A program made the position numbers and the translations under genes. DNA of 64,000 nucleotides, from the NCBI RefSeq assembly GCF_000687555.1, contig NZ_JHWJ01000014.1, positions 92,113-156,112 on the forward strand, read 5' to 3'. Position 1 is the stretch's first letter, and each line of letters begins with the position of its first letter. Below, piece by piece: positions 8,998-18,128 of this stretch. Below the pieces are notes generated by a model. The model did no database searches and had not been told where the DNA came from. It saw nothing but the letters and a program-made list of their open reading frames with translations. The stretch is from [Clostridium] aerotolerans DSM 5434. Its GTDB lineage: Bacteria; Bacillota; Clostridia; Lachnospirales; Lachnospiraceae.

Positions 8998-10158
8998 TTA
9001 TTTCAGCTGATCTTCTTTGTAGTATCCGGATGTAATTAACATATCTTTATAGTTATCTAAGGTTACAACCACAGGATCACAAAGATAGGTCGGGATAATT
9101 CCGGTTCCGTTGTCATAAGACTTGGTATCGTTGATTTCTGCTTCTCCACCCTTAATGATGGAATCTACCATCTTAACAACCTGGGAAGCAAGAGTACGGG
9201 TATCTTTAAATACGCTCATGGCCTGCTTGCCCTGAATCATGTTCTTTACATTGGCGATGTCACAGTCCTGACCAGTGATAATCGGATATTTTCCGGTATA
9301 GGAGGATGCAAGCGCATTTTCTACACCAAGAGCGGTTGAGTCGTTGGAGCAAAGAACTGCATCAAGTACGGTTCCGTCAGAGTAGTTTCCTGCGATAATG
9401 GTATCCATACGGTTCTGAGCTTTTTCAGAATCCCAGTTAGCAGTAGCAACCTGCTCAAATGCGGTCTGGCCGGATTTTACAGTCAGCTTGCCATTGTCGA
9501 TGTATTTCTTAAGGACATCCATAGCTCCTCCGAAGAAGAACTTACAGTTGTTGTCTGCCGGGTCACCGGTGAACAGCTCAATGTTCTTAGAATCTGTTGC
9601 TTTTTCAAGTCCTAATGCTTCTACCAGATACTCACCCTGCTTCTGGCCTACTTTATAGTTATCAAAGGTTGCGTAATAGGTTACGGCATCGGAGTTCATG
9701 ATCAGACGGTCATAGGCAATGACCGGAATGCCCATTGACTTTGCCTGAGCCAGAGGCTCACCTAAGGAGCTTCCATCAATAGAAGCAATAACCAGGAGCT
9801 GGCAGCCGTTTGAGATCATATTTTCGATCTGGGATACCTGGGTCTGAACGTCATTGCTTGCGAACTGAAGGTCAACCTTATAACCGGCATCTTCCAGCTC
9901 TTTTTTCATGTTGGTTCCGTCCTGGTTCCACCGCTGAAGATCCTTGGTCGGCATAGCAACACCGATTAAAACACCATCGGCTTTTCCGGCCTTTGTTTCT
10001 TCTGCTTTGCTCTCTGCTGCTTTTGTCGTCTCTGCTGCCGTTGTCGCTGCCTGAGTCTCTTTGCTCTCGGATACAGAGCTTGTTTTGCTTCCACAGCCTG
10101 CTAAGGTAGTAGCAGCAAGGGCAAGAGTCATTGCAACTGCTAAAAGTTTTCTTTTCAT
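8998..10158 (-). CDS. chvE: Multiple-sugar-binding lipoprotein (ChvE-like)
   Basis: The 386-residue periplasmic-binding-protein-family lipoprotein has a basic start, hydrophobic core and lipobox LAGC (Cys 22), then a Ser/Thr/Ala/Glu-rich linker. The mature part shows VLIGVAMPTKDLQRWNQDG, VIAYDRLIMNSDAV and LFTGDPADNN, characteristic of the ChvE/XylF group. It would be tethered outside the membrane and deliver a monosaccharide to MmsA/MmsB. Start 10158 is chosen because GGAGGAGG lies 11 bases upstream; the longer frame to 10179 begins within that Shine-Dalgarno region. Its own promoter region separates it from the upstream sensor operon, whose terminator lies at 10256-10282. Confidence 0.94.
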   Translation of the reverse strand: MKRKLLAVAMTLALAATTLAGCGSKTSSVSESKETQAATTAAETTKAAESKAEETKAGKADGVLIGVAMPTKDLQRWNQDGTNMKKELEDAGYKVDLQFASNDVQTQVSQIENMISNGCQLLVIASIDGSSLGEPLAQAKSMGIPVIAYDRLIMNSDAVTYYATFDNYKVGQKQGEYLVEALGLEKATDSKNIELFTGDPADNNCKFFFGGAMDVLKKYIDNGKLTVKSGQTAFEQVATANWDSEKAQNRMDTIIAGNYSDGTVLDAVLCSNDSTALGVENALASSYTGKYPIITGQDCDIANVKNMIQGKQAMSVFKDTRTLASQVVKMVDSIIKGGEAEINDTKSYDNGTGIIPTYLCDPVVVTLDNYKDMLITSGYYKEDQLK

Positions 10159-10255
10159 GGTTCTTTGTTCCTCCTCCAATACTTTATTTGTAGTTTTATC
10201 TTATCACCAACCTATCTGGATATGTTTGTGAACCATTAGCACTCATTCATCCACA

Positions 10256-10282
10256 TAAAAAAAGCCCTGACCCCCCAGGACT
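10256..10282 (-). terminator. Terminator of the sugar-sensing operon
   Basis: On the minus strand AGTCCTG-N6-CAGGGCT forms a stem (one G-U pair) followed by seven T residues. It lies about 35 bases after the stop of the second binding-protein gene and upstream of chvE. Confidence 0.85.
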
Positions 10283-10319
10283 TTTTCGTTTCAAAAAAAT
10301 GCTATGCTGTTTATTGGTA

Positions 10320-11366
10320 CTACTGTTTTACATTTAAGTAGACATCCTCTTTGGAATGGAATCCGCCCTTAATGATGACAGAATCCATATTTTCCTTATT
10401 CACTGCTACCGGCTTCAGTTCCAGATAAGGGACCTCATAGGTGCCGTCGTAAATGGTTTTATTAACCCCATCTAAAGGCTCTCCCTTTCCAAGCTTTACG
10501 GCATATTCTGCCCCAAGCCTGGCTTCCTCTTCCACATACTTAAATGCGGTCATGGTCTGGGTTCCCTCCATAATTCTCTGACATGCCATTAAATCCCCAT
10601 CCTGACCTACCAGATATACCTTGCCAGCCAGACGGTCCTCGGAAAGAGCCCGAAATACCTGGGTGGCCAGATCGTCATTGCCGCACATGATCCCCTTTAC
10701 ATCGGGGTGAGCCTCCAGGGCTTCTTTTGCATGGGTATAGGCATTTTCTGCCAGCCAGCCATCACAATTGTTTTCATATACGACTTGAAGGTTATTGTTG
10801 ATTTTCGAATCAAAACCATCACGGATTAAGCGTACGTTATTGTCTGTCTCAGGTCCCTGTATCATGAATATTTTCCCTCCCTCTGGAATATTCTGATTCA
10901 GGCTTTCTGCCATCAGCCGCCCCACCTCTTCATTATTAAAAGATATGTACATATCTGCGCCTGCATTTTTTATCAGGCGGTCGTAGCTGACGGTTTTAAT
11001 CCCCGCATCCTTTGCTTTTTTCATCACATCAGAAAGAGCTTCACTGTCCCCCGCTACTACCACAATGACGTCCATCTGTTTTTTGATGAAATATTTGATT
11101 TGTTCAATCTGTTCATTTACATCCCCATTTGCATTCTGAACATTTACTTCCGCCCCTAAGTCTTTTGCCGTAGATACAAACACATCCCGGTCTCTGATCC
11201 ATCGTTCGATGACGAAGGAATCTATGCTGAGACCGATTGTTACGGGCCTTTCACTTTCTTCCTGTCCGGTTCCTTTGTCCATCTCTGCAACAGCATCTCT
11301 GCAGCCAACCATAAAAACGCAGCAGAGCATAATCATCAGTAACCATTTCCCTCTCCACATTTTCAT
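10320..11366 (-). CDS. Sugar-binding lipoprotein of the sensor operon (RbsB/XylF family)
   Basis: The 348-residue protein has a lipoprotein signal (hydrophobic stretch and VGC lipobox, Cys 22) and a type-1 periplasmic-binding fold: VTIGLSIDSFVIERWIRDRD, VNEQIEQI, VSYDRLI, VYLVGQDGDLMA. It resembles ChvE-type proteins but is encoded five bases after the AraC-type regulator and in the same operon as the histidine kinase, not with the permease. It may serve as a second binding protein for the same importer or as ligand-presenting partner for the kinase; both are inference. GAGAGGTAAAGG precedes the ATG. Confidence 0.88.
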   Translation of the reverse strand: MKMWRGKWLLMIMLCCVFMVGCRDAVAEMDKGTGQEESERPVTIGLSIDSFVIERWIRDRDVFVSTAKDLGAEVNVQNANGDVNEQIEQIKYFIKKQMDVIVVVAGDSEALSDVMKKAKDAGIKTVSYDRLIKNAGADMYISFNNEEVGRLMAESLNQNIPEGGKIFMIQGPETDNNVRLIRDGFDSKINNNLQVVYENNCDGWLAENAYTHAKEALEAHPDVKGIMCGNDDLATQVFRALSEDRLAGKVYLVGQDGDLMACQRIMEGTQTMTAFKYVEEEARLGAEYAVKLGKGEPLDGVNKTIYDGTYEVPYLELKPVAVNKENMDSVIIKGGFHSKEDVYLNVKQ

Positions 11367-11371
11367 AACCT

Positions 11372-12958
11372 TTACCTCTCCCTGTATTCACTCGGCGTCA
11401 TCCCTTCGTATTTCTTGAAAATACGGCTGAAATAGTTAGGGTCGCCATAGCCGGACATTACACACACCTCCTTGATGCTGTACTTGGGATCCTCCAAAAG
11501 ATGTCTCGCATGCTTCATCCTGACTCCTGTTACATATTCAATAAAATTTTCTCCCACCTCCTGTTTAAACAATTTACTGAAATAATATGGACTGATATCC
11601 ACCATTCTGGATACATCATCAAGTGAAATATTTTTTGCGTAATTCTCATTGATATATGCTTTTACCCTGGAAACCACATTTTCATATTCCCTGTCCCTGG
11701 CTGTACTGATGCAGTCGCAAATGTCCCTTGTCTTTTCCTGGAACCACAGCCTCAGGCTCTCGGTATCTGCGGCTTCTCTTAATTCGCTTAAGTAATTCTC
11801 CCGGTAACGGAAGCCATACCTGAGATTGCCGCCTTCAAAGGCCATTTTTTCAAGCCTCATAATCAGTTCTAATATCTTTACTTCAATGTTGGATCGGTTA
11901 TTGTTGTTATGTACCAGCATCCAGTCAAAGAATTCATTGGCACAGGATAAGGCTCCTTCCCGGTCCCCTTTCGCCCCTCGCTGCAAATACATATGTTCAA
12001 GCTCCAGGGGATATTCTCCGTCGTAATCTGCCACGTTTGGAATGTCTGTGATATGCACCACGTGGCTGTCACTTTCTCTCAATGATTTTAAAGCTTCTTT
12101 ATAAGAATCCCGGATTGCGGTCAATGGCTTTACAGAGCCAATGCCGCCCCTGCATTTGATGTCTGCGCTGTTTTCCAGCTTATGAATCATATTTCTCGTT
12201 CTGGTGATGATCTCCACTCGTTCCTCGTAGCGCATCTTTTCTTCTTCAAAGGTCAGGAACAGGACAAGACGGTTTCCCATCACCGGGCCGATAACACAAT
12301 CAAAATAATCCTTAAGAATCTCCCGGATCATGGCATAATATTTGCTGACACGGACGCCCACCCCAATGGCGTTTGTCATGGTACCGCTTTCAATGCTGTC
12401 CCCAAATTCCAGAACCATCATAAATCCATAGGAGGTCTGGATATCCAGCATTTCCGCATACCCGTTATTTAAAATGTCTGAGTCATCCTGAAGAACGTTA
12501 TAGATAAAGCCGCTTTCTATCATGGGTATTACGATTTCCAGCTTCTCTCTGATTTTAAGATCGTCACTTAACTTCTGTCTTGCTTCTTCCACCTGGTGCA
12601 TGGCCTTTACGCAGGTCTCTAAAATCTTCTTTTTATTCACCGGCTTCATAATAAATTCCATGACCCCCAGATTTACCGCCTCCTGGGCATAAGAGAATTT
12701 ATCAAAGGCTGTCATGATGATAAAGACGATGGAAGGATTGAACTTTCTGACCTCCTTGATAGCCTGGATGCCGCTTAAGCCTGGCATCTGAATGTCCACA
12801 AAGGCGATATCCGGCCGAAAGAAGCCAGCCTGCTCGATGACCGCCCTTCCTGTCTTAACACAGACGATTTCGCAATCACTTCCGAAATTGGACTGTATGA
12901 TGTTTTTTATTGCTTCCAGCATGATTCCTTCGTCATCCGCCACCAATATCCGAAACAT
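11372..12958 (-). CDS. Response regulator with AraC-type DNA-binding domain (YesN family)
   Basis: The 528-residue cytosolic protein has an N-terminal receiver (acidic pair ADDE at residues 7-10, phosphoacceptor Asp 55 in FVDIQMPG, conserved Lys in MKPVNKKK). A roughly 270-residue linker follows, then a C-terminal double helix-turn-helix AraC domain (ISLDDVSRMVDISPYYFSKLFKQEVG and the distinctive PNYFSRIFKKYEGMTPSEYR). It overlaps the kinase gene by 26 bases, so translation is likely coupled. By analogy with YesMN-type systems it should activate the adjacent chvE-mmsAB genes in response to extracellular sugar. Confidence 0.93.
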   Translation of the reverse strand: MFRILVADDEGIMLEAIKNIIQSNFGSDCEIVCVKTGRAVIEQAGFFRPDIAFVDIQMPGLSGIQAIKEVRKFNPSIVFIIMTAFDKFSYAQEAVNLGVMEFIMKPVNKKKILETCVKAMHQVEEARQKLSDDLKIREKLEIVIPMIESGFIYNVLQDDSDILNNGYAEMLDIQTSYGFMMVLEFGDSIESGTMTNAIGVGVRVSKYYAMIREILKDYFDCVIGPVMGNRLVLFLTFEEEKMRYEERVEIITRTRNMIHKLENSADIKCRGGIGSVKPLTAIRDSYKEALKSLRESDSHVVHITDIPNVADYDGEYPLELEHMYLQRGAKGDREGALSCANEFFDWMLVHNNNNRSNIEVKILELIMRLEKMAFEGGNLRYGFRYRENYLSELREAADTESLRLWFQEKTRDICDCISTARDREYENVVSRVKAYINENYAKNISLDDVSRMVDISPYYFSKLFKQEVGENFIEYVTGVRMKHARHLLEDPKYSIKEVCVMSGYGDPNYFSRIFKKYEGMTPSEYRER

Positions 12959-14447
12959 ATGAAACCCCTCCTCTTTTAGGAATCCTTAAGACTATCGTGG
13001 TGCCCTTGTCCTCTCCTTCGCTAAAGATGTGGAAAATGTCGTCATAGTTGTAATACAGTCTTAATCTGGAAATGACATTGTAAATACCAATTCCGGTGGA
13101 TTCCTTTTTATCGCCGTTCTGACGCCCGGCTCGTATTCTTTCTAACGTTTCTTCATCGATTCCCTTCCCATTGTCTTCAATGCGAATCTCAATCTCATCT
13201 TCCCTGTCTTCTACAGACAGATGGATTTTCCCAGGCCATTCAATGTTTCGGATTCCGTGGGTCACAGCATTTTCAACCAGTGGCTGCAGGGTCATGCTGG
13301 GAATGGTAATGTTTAACGCTCCTTCATTAATGGAGGAGCTGTACTGGATATCTCCTGCAAATCGTACATTTAAGATATAGATATAGTTCTCCACGGTCTC
13401 CACCTCTTCTAAAATGGTGGCATCCTCGGAACCTTTTTTTACGTTATAACGGAAAAAGTCCGCCATCTTTTCCATGAATACAGAGGTTTTTTCCGCATCC
13501 TCCATCATGGCAAGCTGAACTCCCGCATTTAAGGAGTTAAAGAGAAAATGAGGATTGATCTGAGACTGGAGGTATTTTAGCTGAGCCTCTTTTAAATGGT
13601 TCTCCATTAGAAGCTCTCGTTCCTTCATCTCCTGTTCTTTTTCCGCACTTTCTTTAATTTTCTGAACGTATTCATCCAGACTTTCTACCATCTGATTAAA
13701 GGTTCCGGTTACGATTCCAAGCTCATCTCCTGCCTGAACCGATGGTACCTTTACATTAAAATTGCCTTCACCCACCAGCTTTGCCGTGTGGGCTAAGTTA
13801 ATTAAAGGTGTTACCATATCCTTTGTAATCATCATCATGACGGTGATGCTGGTGATCATGACTATGACTAGAATGATGGAGCTTATGACCTCCAGATACT
13901 GGAGGGCTGCCTGCAGGGTCTGGTAGCTGGCTGAGTTATTTTTAAATTGAAGGCTGTTTAAGACGGAGACGTCGTTGCCGATAAAACGGTAAAGTTTTAA
14001 GGCGGATTCATAGGAAACCTTATATTTCTCTACATTTTGGCCCCGCTTTGCCTGGACGGTTTCATCGGTTATGGCCAGATAGCTGTCTGACATGTTCCTG
14101 ATGTTCTTTTCCAGTATCTGGATCTGATTATCGGTGACCGATACGTTAAGCCCTTCCAGCAGCATTCTTAAATCCTGCTCGGCTCGGTAATAATTGGTCA
14201 GGGATTCGGAATCCTTTACCTGAAGGTAACGGTACATATAATTTTGTACATTGGAAAGGCTGTCTGATAACTCGTTTAGGTTTACATTGCTCATATAGAC
14301 AGAGTTCATCCGTTCCACCATCTGGTTGATCTGGGCATAGATAAACAGGTTGCTGGAAAAGAGCACGACAGCCGTTACGGCGATTTCTAAAAACAGTTTT
14401 CGGGTGATGGGGATATTTTCCCATACATGGATTAACTTATTTTTCAT
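12933..14447 (-). CDS. Sensor histidine kinase (YesM/LytS-like)
   Basis: The protein (504 residues from 14447) has two membrane segments (residues about 20-38 and 190-212) enclosing an extracytoplasmic helical domain of about 150 residues. A HAMP domain follows (MVTPLINLAHTAKLVGEGNFNV), then a His_kinase domain with the phosphoacceptor in QINPHFLFNSLN (His about 300) and a HATPase_c domain with N box LVENAVTHGI and G box DNGKGIDEE. GGAGCAGCC precedes ATG 14447. It overlaps the upstream binding protein by 11 bases and the response regulator by 26. It probably senses a ligand-loaded sugar-binding protein. Confidence 0.93.
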   Translation of the reverse strand: MKNKLIHVWENIPITRKLFLEIAVTAVVLFSSNLFIYAQINQMVERMNSVYMSNVNLNELSDSLSNVQNYMYRYLQVKDSESLTNYYRAEQDLRMLLEGLNVSVTDNQIQILEKNIRNMSDSYLAITDETVQAKRGQNVEKYKVSYESALKLYRFIGNDVSVLNSLQFKNNSASYQTLQAALQYLEVISSIILVIVMITSITVMMMITKDMVTPLINLAHTAKLVGEGNFNVKVPSVQAGDELGIVTGTFNQMVESLDEYVQKIKESAEKEQEMKERELLMENHLKEAQLKYLQSQINPHFLFNSLNAGVQLAMMEDAEKTSVFMEKMADFFRYNVKKGSEDATILEEVETVENYIYILNVRFAGDIQYSSSINEGALNITIPSMTLQPLVENAVTHGIRNIEWPGKIHLSVEDREDEIEIRIEDNGKGIDEETLERIRAGRQNGDKKESTGIGIYNVISRLRLYYNYDDIFHIFSEGEDKGTTIVLRIPKRGGVSYVSDIGGG

Positions 14448-15477
14448 GGCTGCTCCACTGGTCATTTACGAAACTTAGGGCATTTTCCTTTGATATAAAC
14501 TCTAGGTCCACGCTGTTAAAGGAATTGGTCCTTCCATCATGTATGGACTCTGTTAAGGCTTGTACACTGTATATTCCCATCTGTCTGGTGTCTATGTAAA
14601 GCGACATGGCCATTGTCCCTTTTAAAACGGCATCCAGGGTGGCCTTTGATTTATAATAGCCAATCACCTGGGTCTTTCCCACACTGTTGTAATCAATCAC
14701 GGCCTGATATACAGCTTCTGTATCCACCTCATCCATGCAGATAATGATGTCAGGCGGGCCTTGATCGTTCTGGAAGAGATTGCGGACGATTTCTTCTGAT
14801 TCAAAGGCTCGTCCTGATGGAACCTTGATTTCCTCTACTACGATGGGGTTTGCGGTATCACTGGAAGTAACCAAACGGTTATTGATCTGGTTGAATATCT
14901 GGGATTGGCTGCTGTCGGAGGAATTGTCATGGAGAAACATCATGACTCTCATCTTCCTGGACTCTTTTGGAAGTATTTTTATGATCTGGTTTCCATATTC
15001 CTGTCCCAGCTGATAGGAATTGATTCCCACAAAGCTTTGTCTGTTTGATGTGGGGGCATCGTTTAACATGGTTACCACTGGGATTCCTCTGGCTGCTGCC
15101 TCGTTGATCTTATCCTCCAGACGGGATTCCCCTGTGAATTCCAGTAAGATTCCGTCTACTTTTGCTGCTATGCTCATATCCATAAAATCAACTGTGGTAT
15201 ATTCCGAGGACTGGTCCTTTCCCTTTAGCTCTACATAGGCATCGTGAAGAGCCGCCTCTTCCTTTACACTTTTGTATACGTCGTTCCAGAACTGGGAATC
15301 CAGATTATCTATGATCATGACATAATGATATTCATAAGCCGAATTCTTTTCTCCATGCTCCAGTCCTGTTTTTTTCAGGACGTATCCGTAGAAGGAGGAG
15401 GTCAGCCTCGTTAAGAATACGATAACGAGTAATCCGGCAAATACTAACAAAAGCAGGCTTTTTTTTCTTTTATCCAT
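14437..15477 (-). CDS. Membrane-anchored periplasmic-binding-fold protein of the sensor operon
   Basis: The 346-residue protein has one N-terminal membrane segment (residues about 7-25) with no lipobox, so it should be an uncleaved anchor. The rest has a type-1 binding-protein fold: YEYHYVMIIDNLDSQFWNDVY, LLEFTGESRLEDKINEAAARGIPVVTM, DIIICMDEVDTEAVYQ and VIGYYKSKATLDAV. It is first in the operon and overlaps the kinase gene, an arrangement in which a membrane-tethered binding protein reports sugar occupancy to the kinase. A sigma-A-like promoter lies 35-60 bases upstream. Ligand unknown. Confidence 0.88.
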   Translation of the reverse strand: MDKRKKSLLLLVFAGLLVIVFLTRLTSSFYGYVLKKTGLEHGEKNSAYEYHYVMIIDNLDSQFWNDVYKSVKEEAALHDAYVELKGKDQSSEYTTVDFMDMSIAAKVDGILLEFTGESRLEDKINEAAARGIPVVTMLNDAPTSNRQSFVGINSYQLGQEYGNQIIKILPKESRKMRVMMFLHDNSSDSSQSQIFNQINNRLVTSSDTANPIVVEEIKVPSGRAFESEEIVRNLFQNDQGPPDIIICMDEVDTEAVYQAVIDYNSVGKTQVIGYYKSKATLDAVLKGTMAMSLYIDTRQMGIYSVQALTESIHDGRTNSFNSVDLEFISKENALSFVNDQWSSHEK

Positions 15478-15510
15478 GGGTATCCTCTTGTCTCAATTTA
15501 TGCTGTTTTT

Positions 15511-15539
15511 ATTATACTAAATTGGGGTGGAAAACGTAA
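15511..15539 (-). promoter_or_regulatory. Sigma-A-type promoter of the sugar-sensing operon
   Basis: On the minus strand TTACGT is followed after 17 bases by TATAAT, ending about 34 bases before the start codon of the first gene of the sensor operon. Confidence 0.6.
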
Positions 15540-15743
15540 GCAGGAGAATCTTGCGGGGGAGTAGCATTTTTTTGTCATGGGTGTGATGATAGGTATTATG
15601 GATTAGAACAACTTTACTGGTGATGTTATTTCTATGTAATGAGAAAAGCACGGTCATTCCGCGCTTTATCCTGTTTATGTAGTACATATGTTTATGTTTA
15701 TAATGGAATTGATTCATTCCGTATCAGAGGATTTTATATCGCA

Positions 15744-16442
15744 TTAATAGAAATCACAATATACTTTCCAATCAGATATTTGAGGATTGTAGAAGAAATA
15801 GATTTTTCCACTATCTACAATATTAAATAGGGCTTTTACATCGGACGAGATTTGCATAACAAATTCATATCCATCTCCAAAACTAAAACCAGATTGGCAA
15901 AAAGCAGGATAGCCACCAACCTTGTGCTGGGAATATATTTCTTCACATATATCATCAAAATAATCGATTCCTTCTGTTGTTTCTAATTGGAGGATTATAT
16001 CTTCCATTTCTTCTGAAATTCCCCCTCCGTCCCAACAGGGATAATCATTTTCTATTAATTGAGGGATTAGTGGAAAAGGCTTTATCATATCAGTTTGGTA
16101 CTCACACGGGACTAATTGCTCTAAGGAAGGATAGGTACGGATGCAGAACCATGGACTCAAATCATCTGATTTAAGGTTATCCCAAACGTCTTTTGACATG
16201 AATACTGTGACAAGCTCGATTCCAGTTAATTCTATCGGGACAAAGGGTAAATCTTTTAAGAATATTGTTGCGACAGGAGCCATGTTATTTCCGCTTTTAT
16301 CTTTAGGAATGTCCTCACCTTCATGCTGCCAGCAAACACTTCCAATCCAGCTTTCTAGTAACTCTCTGGTTGGTCTTTTTCCTCCTGTCTCAAAAATAAC
16401 AGCCTTTTTTGCAAGCTCTTCCTTTATTTCTTTTACTGTCAT
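15744..16442 (-). CDS. YwqG-like (DUF1963) protein
   Basis: The 232-residue soluble protein ends with elements typical of YwqG/DUF1963 proteins: GGYPAFCQSGFSFGDGYEFVMQISSD, then SGKIYFFYNP and DWKVYCDFY. No signal peptide or membrane segment is visible. Biochemical function in the family is unknown; members are often encoded near contact-dependent toxin or immunity loci, but no toxin gene is visible here. It is flanked by AT-rich intergenic DNA (15540-15743 holds nothing I can name). The family call rests on motif shape only. Confidence 0.65.
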   Translation of the reverse strand: MTVKEIKEELAKKAVIFETGGKRPTRELLESWIGSVCWQHEGEDIPKDKSGNNMAPVATIFLKDLPFVPIELTGIELVTVFMSKDVWDNLKSDDLSPWFCIRTYPSLEQLVPCEYQTDMIKPFPLIPQLIENDYPCWDGGGISEEMEDIILQLETTEGIDYFDDICEEIYSQHKVGGYPAFCQSGFSFGDGYEFVMQISSDVKALFNIVDSGKIYFFYNPQISDWKVYCDFY

Positions 16443-16548
16443 ATTGGGCGCACCTCTTATGTATTGTTTAATAATATTTATTCTTCAGATTCTTGATAAA
16501 AATTGCTTATATATAACGGAATTTATCCCATTGTAAAATATAAACGTT

Positions 16549-16989
16549 TTAACCTTTCAAATTGAGACTTTGGTCTGTTTGAATGCCTGATTCTTTATCT
16601 GTAGTAGCACACACAGCAAAGATCACTCCCATAATAATAAAAATAATCCAATACAGTGAGACAAAGGGTATCATTCCAATGCTGATATAACCCACAAGTT
16701 TCAAAACAAGAAAAACAATATAAACCAATAAAAGAATTATATTTATAAATCCAAAAAACCTTTTTATTATGTTGGAAATTTTAATGTCAGATAGTTTAAT
16801 AAAGATAGTCACAATGCAAGCAGATATTAAAAAGTAGAATAGAGGAATTACCATAAAACTATAAACTGTATCCAGGAAAATATTTATATTACGATAATAG
16901 ATTACTGTTTCATAATAACTCATAACCAATAAACAGCATACAGAACCCAATGCAAATAATGCTTCACTATTGATTTTATGACTTCTCAA
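16549..16989 (-). CDS. Small integral membrane protein, unknown function
   Basis: The 146-residue protein is almost wholly hydrophobic with four or five predicted membrane helices and a short polar tail. Codon usage is AT-rich compared with the flanking glycan genes. I do not recognise a family. It lies 106 bases upstream, in the minus-strand reading direction, of the YwqG-like gene and could be co-transcribed with it. It may be an accessory gene acquired together with that neighbour. Confidence 0.6.
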   Translation of the reverse strand: MRSHKINSEALFALGSVCCLLVMSYYETVIYYRNINIFLDTVYSFMVIPLFYFLISACIVTIFIKLSDIKISNIIKRFFGFINIILLLVYIVFLVLKLVGYISIGMIPFVSLYWIIFIIMGVIFAVCATTDKESGIQTDQSLNLKG

Positions 16990-17079
16990 TATCTCATCAT
17001 CTCCTATTAGTAAATTAACACTATATACGTTTAGCTAATTATAATTGTTTTCCAGACTTTTCACAACCCAATAATCAAA

Positions 17080-17125
17080 AAAAGGCAGCCCGGCCCATGA
17101 ACTCTCGTCCACAACCAGACTGCCT
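17080..17125 (-). terminator. Terminator of the 22-17 kb glycan operon
   Basis: On the minus strand AAGGCAGTCTGG and CCGGGCTGCCTT arms form a stem followed by a run of T residues, directly after the rhamnosyltransferase-like gene. Confidence 0.8.
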
Positions 17126-17130
17126 TATAG

Positions 17131-18114
17131 TTACATTTTCCCTTGAAATCCAGGTTCCTTTTTCCAATAAGACTGATTCATGGTAAATCTTAAAATCAGC
17201 CAGGTTGGAAGCGAGCGATACCGCTTCCCCGCAAGGTACCCCATATACTTAAATCCGCTCTTTACAATCACTCCTGGAACCAGCCAGATCTTTTTCTCAC
17301 TCACCAGCCACGCTATAGTCTTCTTTACAAGACGGATTCCTTCACTTTCCGACCGGATTCCTTCAAATACTTCCGGGTGGTCCGCCTGGGACACGGCTAA
17401 GTCAAAGTTTCTTCTAAATTGTTCCATGCATCCGTAATTATGAGAATGATACACCTTTGCCTCTGCCGCATAAGCTACGGCCTGTCCCCGGTATCTGATT
17501 GCATTTCCGGCATAAATCATGTCTTCATTAAAAATAGTGCGACTGGTGAATCCACCAGCTTCTAAAAAGGCTTCTCTGTCATAGGCACAGCACACATTGG
17601 AAGCAAAGAAGGTCTTGATTCCAAGCCCCTGCAAATCTTCCCTTGTCTTTACTCTGCTGTTTTCCGGGTAATTAAAGGACCGGGTATACTGCTCTACCAG
17701 ACCGCAATCTTGATTGGGAAGCTGTCTTCCATAGGCCATCACTACCTTTTCCCCATTCTTTCCTTCCTGGTCAAATGCATTTACCAGAGCACCGATCAGG
17801 TTTTTATCCGCAGGGACTGCGTCATCGGTCATAAAGACCATAATATCAGCTTTTGAGTACCCGGCTCCCTGGTTTCTCGTTCCGCCGTGGTCAAATTCTT
17901 CTTTTGTCACATGGTGGACTTCCAGGTTTTCTATATGATCATAGACATGGTCCTTCCAATAAGACTTTTCCGTATTCACTGCAATGATGCGGCGAATGGG
18001 ATAGTTCTGTACGGCCAGTCTCTCCAGCAAACGTCTTAAGGTATCGTCTGGCTTATAAACCGGAATGATTACGTCTACGGTCTTTTTCTCTGTTTGTTTT
18101 TCTTCCATTCCCAT
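17131..18114 (-). CDS. Family 2 glycosyltransferase (rhamnosyltransferase-like)
   Basis: The 327-residue GT-A fold enzyme has the N-terminal nucleotide-binding strand VDVIIPVYKPDDTL, the metal-binding acidic motif MTDDAVP, and FNEDMIYAG in the acceptor region, typical of the RfbF/rhamnosyltransferase branch. No membrane segment is evident, so it acts at the cytoplasmic face on a lipid-linked or nucleotide-sugar substrate. It is the last gene of the minus-strand operon beginning with a flippase at 22043 and is followed directly by a terminator. The sugar transferred is not determinable by eye. Confidence 0.87.
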   Translation of the reverse strand: MGMEEKQTEKKTVDVIIPVYKPDDTLRRLLERLAVQNYPIRRIIAVNTEKSYWKDHVYDHIENLEVHHVTKEEFDHGGTRNQGAGYSKADIMVFMTDDAVPADKNLIGALVNAFDQEGKNGEKVVMAYGRQLPNQDCGLVEQYTRSFNYPENSRVKTREDLQGLGIKTFFASNVCCAYDREAFLEAGGFTSRTIFNEDMIYAGNAIRYRGQAVAYAAEAKVYHSHNYGCMEQFRRNFDLAVSQADHPEVFEGIRSESEGIRLVKKTIAWLVSEKKIWLVPGVIVKSGFKYMGYLAGKRYRSLPTWLILRFTMNQSYWKKEPGFQGKM

Positions 18115-18128
18115 TTCCTACCTTCCTG

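Noticed and set aside
15517..15743. Small ORFs on both strands in the gap after the sensor operon promoter
   Set aside because: They lack ribosome-binding sites and overlap the promoter or the YwqG-like gene end; nothing else was recognised here.
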